Source of the DNA: Bostrychus sinensis | Lineage: Eukaryota; Chordata; Actinopteri; Gobiiformes; Eleotridae | Assembly (NCBI GenBank): GCA_020698575.1 | Contig: CM036252.1 | Location: 26,985,206-27,049,205, forward strand | Length of the DNA: 64,000 nucleotides | Direction: 5' to 3' | In this document: positions 49,501-55,500 of the stretch, piece by piece | Layout: each line of letters opens with the position of its first letter | Position numbering within the stretch: position 1 is the first letter of the stretch | Notes under the pieces: generated by a model | Databases searched by the model: none | What the model saw: the letters and a program-made list of their open reading frames with translations, nothing else | Told to the model about the DNA's origin: nothing | Program-made: the position numbers and the translations under genes

Positions 49501-52500
49501 TTGTTTATTTTACTGTATTGGGCAACATAAAATAACAATTGCTCACCACAAAATTCATGTTTTACTTGTGACTTGGAAAAGTGATGGAAAGTGACCTATG
49601 CACAAACACATAACTCTTAGAGGTATATACTACTACTACTACTGAGACTACATGTATGACATCACAGTGTGGTGGTCCATTATTTATATAGTCTATGCCT
49701 ATAACACATTCCATCTCTAGCTATATTTGTGTATCTCTGAAACAATGACAACCATTACTCACTATAATGGTAAGACATTAACTGCCCTAACTTCAGTATG
49801 GAGAGGAGCAGAGTGCGGGCCGCCCAGCCTCTCTGCTGCTCCGGGAGGATGATTTGTGTGTTTGGAGTCCTGGTATAAATCACTGATGTCTTATGGTGAG
49901 AACAAACCCATTTACTTTCAGCATGAGAAGCAACACAAGCTGGATATACTGCCTAACCTTCAGCAGCTATCTGAATCTCAGAACAGGAACACTTCCACGC
50001 TCGGAGTTGTTAAAAGTTGTAGAAAGTTACATTGGAGGTAATAAGAACAGGATAGTGGGGGAATGGATGAGATGACTATGAAATATTGTAGGAAAATCCG
50101 TATATTTTTTCCTCATAGTGGCAGCTGTTCTGCCACTGGAGCCACACAACTATCAGGAGACTCATCTATGAAGACTTCTTCTGCATAAATTCTACTGCTA
50201 ACTCCTCTCTGTCATTATGTGACTGTACTGTTATATTGTATTGGCTACATGCTTGCTATTGTTTTTTGTTTTAAAATAAACCAATATTGCTGCAAAGAAC
50301 GGAAAAAAGGCTATTTTTCAATAGCCTAAGAACAGCATGGCACATCATAGTAGGGTTGTGATTGACCAGCGTGATATCTACACTATTAAGGGTTGGATTT
50401 AGGGAGCACTCACACCAGGCCAATGGAACTGTGCCCAAGTCTGGAACGCCCCAAAAGCACGACACACAGCACGGTTTTCTAATGTGAGTGCTCCGTACGC
50501 TTCAGGACTTTGGGGCAGTTGGAGGAGGTGGGACTACTGGAGGAGGTGGGGCTGCTGGAGGAGGTGGGGCAGTTGGAGGAGGTGGGGCTGCTGGAAGAGG
50601 TGGGGCAGTTGGAGGAGGTGGGGCTACTGGAGGAGGTGGGGCTGCTGGAGGAGGTGGGCAGTTGGAGGAGGTGGGGCTGCTGGAGGAGGTGGGGCTGCTG
50701 GAGGAGGTGGGCCACAGCACAGCACGATTGCTCATGCATGCGCAGATGCCTGACTACGATCCCTGTCATATATACAACTGTTCTTTTCACAGTAAAAAGT
50801 GAAAACACTCTATAATTAACATTCAGTAACTACGCCACAGACTCGCGCTCACCTTTCTGAAGAAGAGAACAGACAGCGGCAGTCGTTTTGAAGCCTCTCG
50901 TATCCTGCAGCGGCTGTCTTCGCTGCTCCTCGTGTGTGTTAATTCCAAAGGGTAATAGAAGACAGAGTCTCACAAACAGCACTCAAAGCAGACTCAAAAT
51001 AGGACAGATCCTTAATGCCGCTGGGTCTCCATTTTCTACTGCACCGGTATTAAATGTGTTAGTGATTTTGAGCGTCTTGTAAACAAACAACACACCACAA
51101 TGATGTAGCAGCCTGTCGCCCTTAGAGATGATGATGTAACCGGGCCCTAGCACAGATCATTTGTGCAGTCGTGAGTGCAGGCCGGCGGGGGACACAGACC
51201 TTCCAACTGCACCTGGGCACAGCATGGTTCGACTGGCCCTAGTATGAGTGATCCCTTATTCAGCCCACAGACCTGGATTTTGGCCAATCACAGAGCACGT
51301 ACAGTAATTGTAGTTACGTAGCCTGTATTTTTGAATAACAGTGGTGGCATTAATGGTAAGCTAAAGTGGTGCTGAGTTGGCTCAGGCACTGAAATGAACT
51401 CAAATGGCCATTACAACCAGAACAGAGCATTGTTTTCAAACACTGAAGAAGATTAAGTGATTTGTGAAGTGAAGTGAAGTACAAAGGGACAAGATCATTT
51501 GAACATATTGCCTGTAAATTCAATTGGACATTATTTAAGAACCGCCAGACTTCAGTGACAGAGTGGCTAACATGTTTGCCTGTATATAGATGTGAGCTTC
51601 ATTTTAAATAAGGCATTTCTCCACCCTTCCAAAACATAACTTGTTGCACCTTCGGTTATTGTTAACCTGCTTTGCCCTTGTCAAAATGTTAGACGATAAG
51701 TACTTGGATAAAATAGTGGGATAATGTGCTGTTGTGCATAGGCTGAACTGGTTTGTAACTCTTGAGAACCTCTGAAGTTATGTGCAACCATTCGTTAAAA
51801 CAAAAAAGACTATTCTTCAAACTTACCAGAAGACTTTATCCTTGGTGACCCTCTCTTGCAGTAGCATCCACTTTCTTCCCAGATCGGTAGAAGCGTAGAG
51901 CTGCAAAGAAACAACAACATTTCAAAAACATGTATTTACAGCATTAACCTTACCCTTCACAACAGACAGTGAAAGTATAAAACCTAACTCTTAAATTCCA
52001 TGCTGCACAGAGTAGAGATTATTCTATTATTCAGCGCAGCCGGTATATGTTTGCTTTATATTTTATGAGCTGTGAGAAAAACAGTACTTGTAAAAGAGAG
52101 TGTGTTGAAGGAGAATTGATCGAGCTTATAATGAAAATGTATTGATTTTTGCAGACGAAGCTATCCTTGATGCGTGAAAGGGCTGGAGTTTACCGCCGCA
52201 TGGAAACAAGCTCTGCAAATAGAGAAGGCGGGGGTCAAACCAACATCCTGTTTTTAACGCACTTTAAGAAGTCACTGTCGAAGCAGAGTGTAGTGCAACT
52301 GTGATCAAACCAGGACACGCTTCTAAATGTGTAGAGGACAGAGTAAAGCTATGATGTTTTATAAATAGAGAGAAAATAAAAGAGGTGAAAAAGTAATGCT
52401 GAACAGAACTGAAAACAATGCAAGACTACAGGTAAAGGTGGGTAGAAACAGATGTGAAAATAGGAAAGTCCGAGGCTATGCCAGTTTATAATCAAAAATG

Positions 52501-55500
52501 GCGTCTTCTAATCTAAATATGTATAGAAGACCAAAACTTACACTTACCAATAAATAAAATAAAAAAATAAATGTAGAAATATGGATCTAAATAAGTACAT
52601 GTATACAAAATTGCATACATTTTGGGGGAAAAAAACAAAACATTTTATATTTCTTTTTCTGGAAATTTGCTCATAATTTCCTAAATTGGCTTTTATTTTT
52701 CTGTACTTTTCTGTACTTCCACATTTATTTATATAGTTTTACATTAATTTATTTTTTTACATTTATTTATTTCAGTATACCCACATTTTTATATTTATTC
52801 ATTTATTTACATGTTTAATATTATTTTCTTACATTTATTTATGTCAGCCATTACACATTTTGACATTTATTTTCATTTATTTATATATTTTTACATTTAT
52901 TTACACATTTAATCTATTATTACAGAAATGTATAAATACATTTTAAAAAGACAATTTATAGAGATAATGATTATATTTCAAGGATTTTTTTTTTTTTTAA
53001 ATTAAGCCCAAAATATATGCAGTTATGTATAAATGTATTTATTATTTTTAGTTTTGTCAGTTTTTGAGAGGCAGTTGGGGGAATATTTTGTCAAGACATG
53101 TTGTAGGTCTGAGTAATACCAACCAGACTAATGTTACGCCAGAACTAGTTCCCCAGTGTGAGTGTAGGTCCGGGCACTAGCTTTACCATTCAGAGACTGT
53201 GTCAATGCCTTAGTGGGGGTCTTCTCTTGTATTTTTAGCCTAGGTGTAGTACAAGTTATGTTGCCATAGCTCATTTGACATTGACAGTAATCTGCTGCTG
53301 TCCTCTTGAACTTCAACTTCATTCTTCATCACTAAATGAGTTTTTTGTTCCAAGTCTTTCCTCTGCAGTATATAACAGATGCAATCTAATTGAATTACTG
53401 TTTAATTATGTATAAATTATTGAAGTTGAAGAGCACTTGAACCAACTCAGAGTTCTGTACTTTTGAACCTGCTGGCCTTCTGCAGGTTGATTTCCACATT
53501 ACTGCATTTTTAATGGGAGCAAGTGAATAAGGGCATTACATTCAATGGGGGAAAACTGAATGTGCTTAAGGGCTTTGGCATGGGATGTCAAAAAGGATTA
53601 CAAAAATCATGGTTAACTGAATTGGGATCACTTTTAAATGTTGCAAAAATGTAGGTGTGGAGGTATTTATGTTTTATTTGGCATTTTGGTTGTTTTTATT
53701 AGTTTGTTAGCATGACAACTCAAATAAGTAATGGCCAGATTTTGATGACATTTTGAAGAAAGGTCACTGATGGGCCAAGAAAGAAATTGATAAATTCTGG
53801 TGTGGACTTGGAACAGCATTCTGCACCATTACAACATACTGTCCAGTTAGTGAAGTGGTTGGTGCCCCATGCCATTAATGAGGTTCAATTCCCTAACGCC
53901 AAAAAACTCCTGCCACAATCCCTGGATAAATGAAACCTGGAAAAGCAGAGACAGTTTTGTTTAGAAGGGTATCCGGCCTAAAGAAATGCAACAGCTGAAA
54001 GTACCATTGCGAGATACAGTGTCAATATCTCAGTTGCAACAAAGATACTAACTCGTCTCACAAGGGGTCAGTCCAGGTCTGGGCACCATTATCTGCCTCA
54101 TCACTACAACGTTCTGCCAAAAACATAGACGGTTCAAAAACTCGTCTCCTGTTTTTTAAGAGAGAAACTTGTGCAACCCACTGACGTGCAAATGAAACAC
54201 AACATTTTAAAATATATGTGCACATTTGAATTCTGCTCGACTTTGATTATTCCCAGCAGAAGCATTGCCGGCAGCTGTATAGTTTTACGGTACATCACAC
54301 ATCCAGTGGAGTTTGTGTTGTGATGGGACGGGCGCAAATTGATTGTTGCAGTGGAAAATGAAGCCTGTGGAGGTTAGGTGCCATGAGCTACAGAGAGTAC
54401 ACAGAGTACACACAGTGGAGAGTGGCTGCCAGCCTTGATAAGCCACTTCTTTTTGTGTATTGCTTTAGTAGAATATCAAAGTGTCCAAGTCCTGGCCTGT
54501 AGCTCTGTGGACTTGTGTGTTTATAATTGTGTTTATTGTTAAAGTGCACTGTCGGATTCTGCTGTAACTTAGCAGTTGTGGGCAGTTTATACAAAGAAGC
54601 ATTGAAAGTGCAGAGGAGCAATTTATTAGACTAAGATTAAGTCCGGACCCTGCGAAACTGATAAGAGAGTAGACCCCAATTTACAGTTCCTCTAAAGATT
54701 GGTCGGAGTATTATTTTCCGAAGTAGCTCTGCGTAGTTCTACAGAGCTACAGCCAGGGAAAACCACAAATTGGACACCAAAGGTTCACTAAAAAAGCGGT
54801 CATCACACATCAAGAAGTTAATTCTTAAGGGGGTGAAATATATTAGAATCTGATTTATAACACCATGCAGCCATTTTTACAAGGGCAACATGAAGAAAGA
54901 GAAGGCATGGGGCTTAGATACCCACAACTTCAGATAGTTCAGACGGTAAGTAATCTGCAAAACAGAGGGGGGAGGGAGCTGGTTAACTTTCTGTTAAGAT
55001 AGATCTCTGTTGGAAGCATACAGTATTTTGAACAGCTAACCTGGTCTGGAGCAAATTTAGATCTAGTATAAGTTAAGAATCTGTCTCTTTGACCAATCAG
55101 TGGTGAGAAACAAGCTGTTCCTTGACCAATCAATGGTGAAAAATGAGAAAATTCTGGTGTGAAGGAGAAAGAAGGAAGTACACTGAGGAGAGAAGTGCAC
55201 AACAGGCACAGCTGACAGGAGCATAAACATACAGCATTCAAGACTGAAGCTTAGAATTACTTCAAAATTCTCAGTAGTATATTGAAATCCACTGATTAAT
55301 TAACTGCGAGAGAATTATTAAACAGTTTAAAATAATAAACTCCTCCACACTTCTGTCTTGTTAGTCTTGGCACTATTTGGTATATAGGCCTATGTGCTAT
55401 GCCAGGGGTCTCCAACCTTTTGTCCCCTGAGAGCTACTTTTACAAAATAAAAATGGCAGAGAGCTACTCATCCTTTGTAATATTGATTTATTCAATATCA

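Larger units (their letters stand above)
40346..51826. other. Intron between sorcs2 exons b and c
   Basis: 11.5 kb intron. It contains a homopolymer and (ATC)n tract next to the acceptor (40391-40790), a decayed SINE (41050-41225), a MITE with a hAT inside (41805-42455), (TAG)n and (AAT)n microsatellites, SINE heads (42600, 43741), a MITE (45665-46164), a three-level nest (47269-49349) and a G-rich minisatellite (50512-50711). Region 44200-44900 is non-repetitive with no gene seen. Confidence 0.85.

Noticed and set aside
50479..50815. Several overlapping Gly-, Pro- and Trp-rich frames
   Set aside because: All come from the 18-bp minisatellite, which is open in most frames because its unit is a multiple of three.
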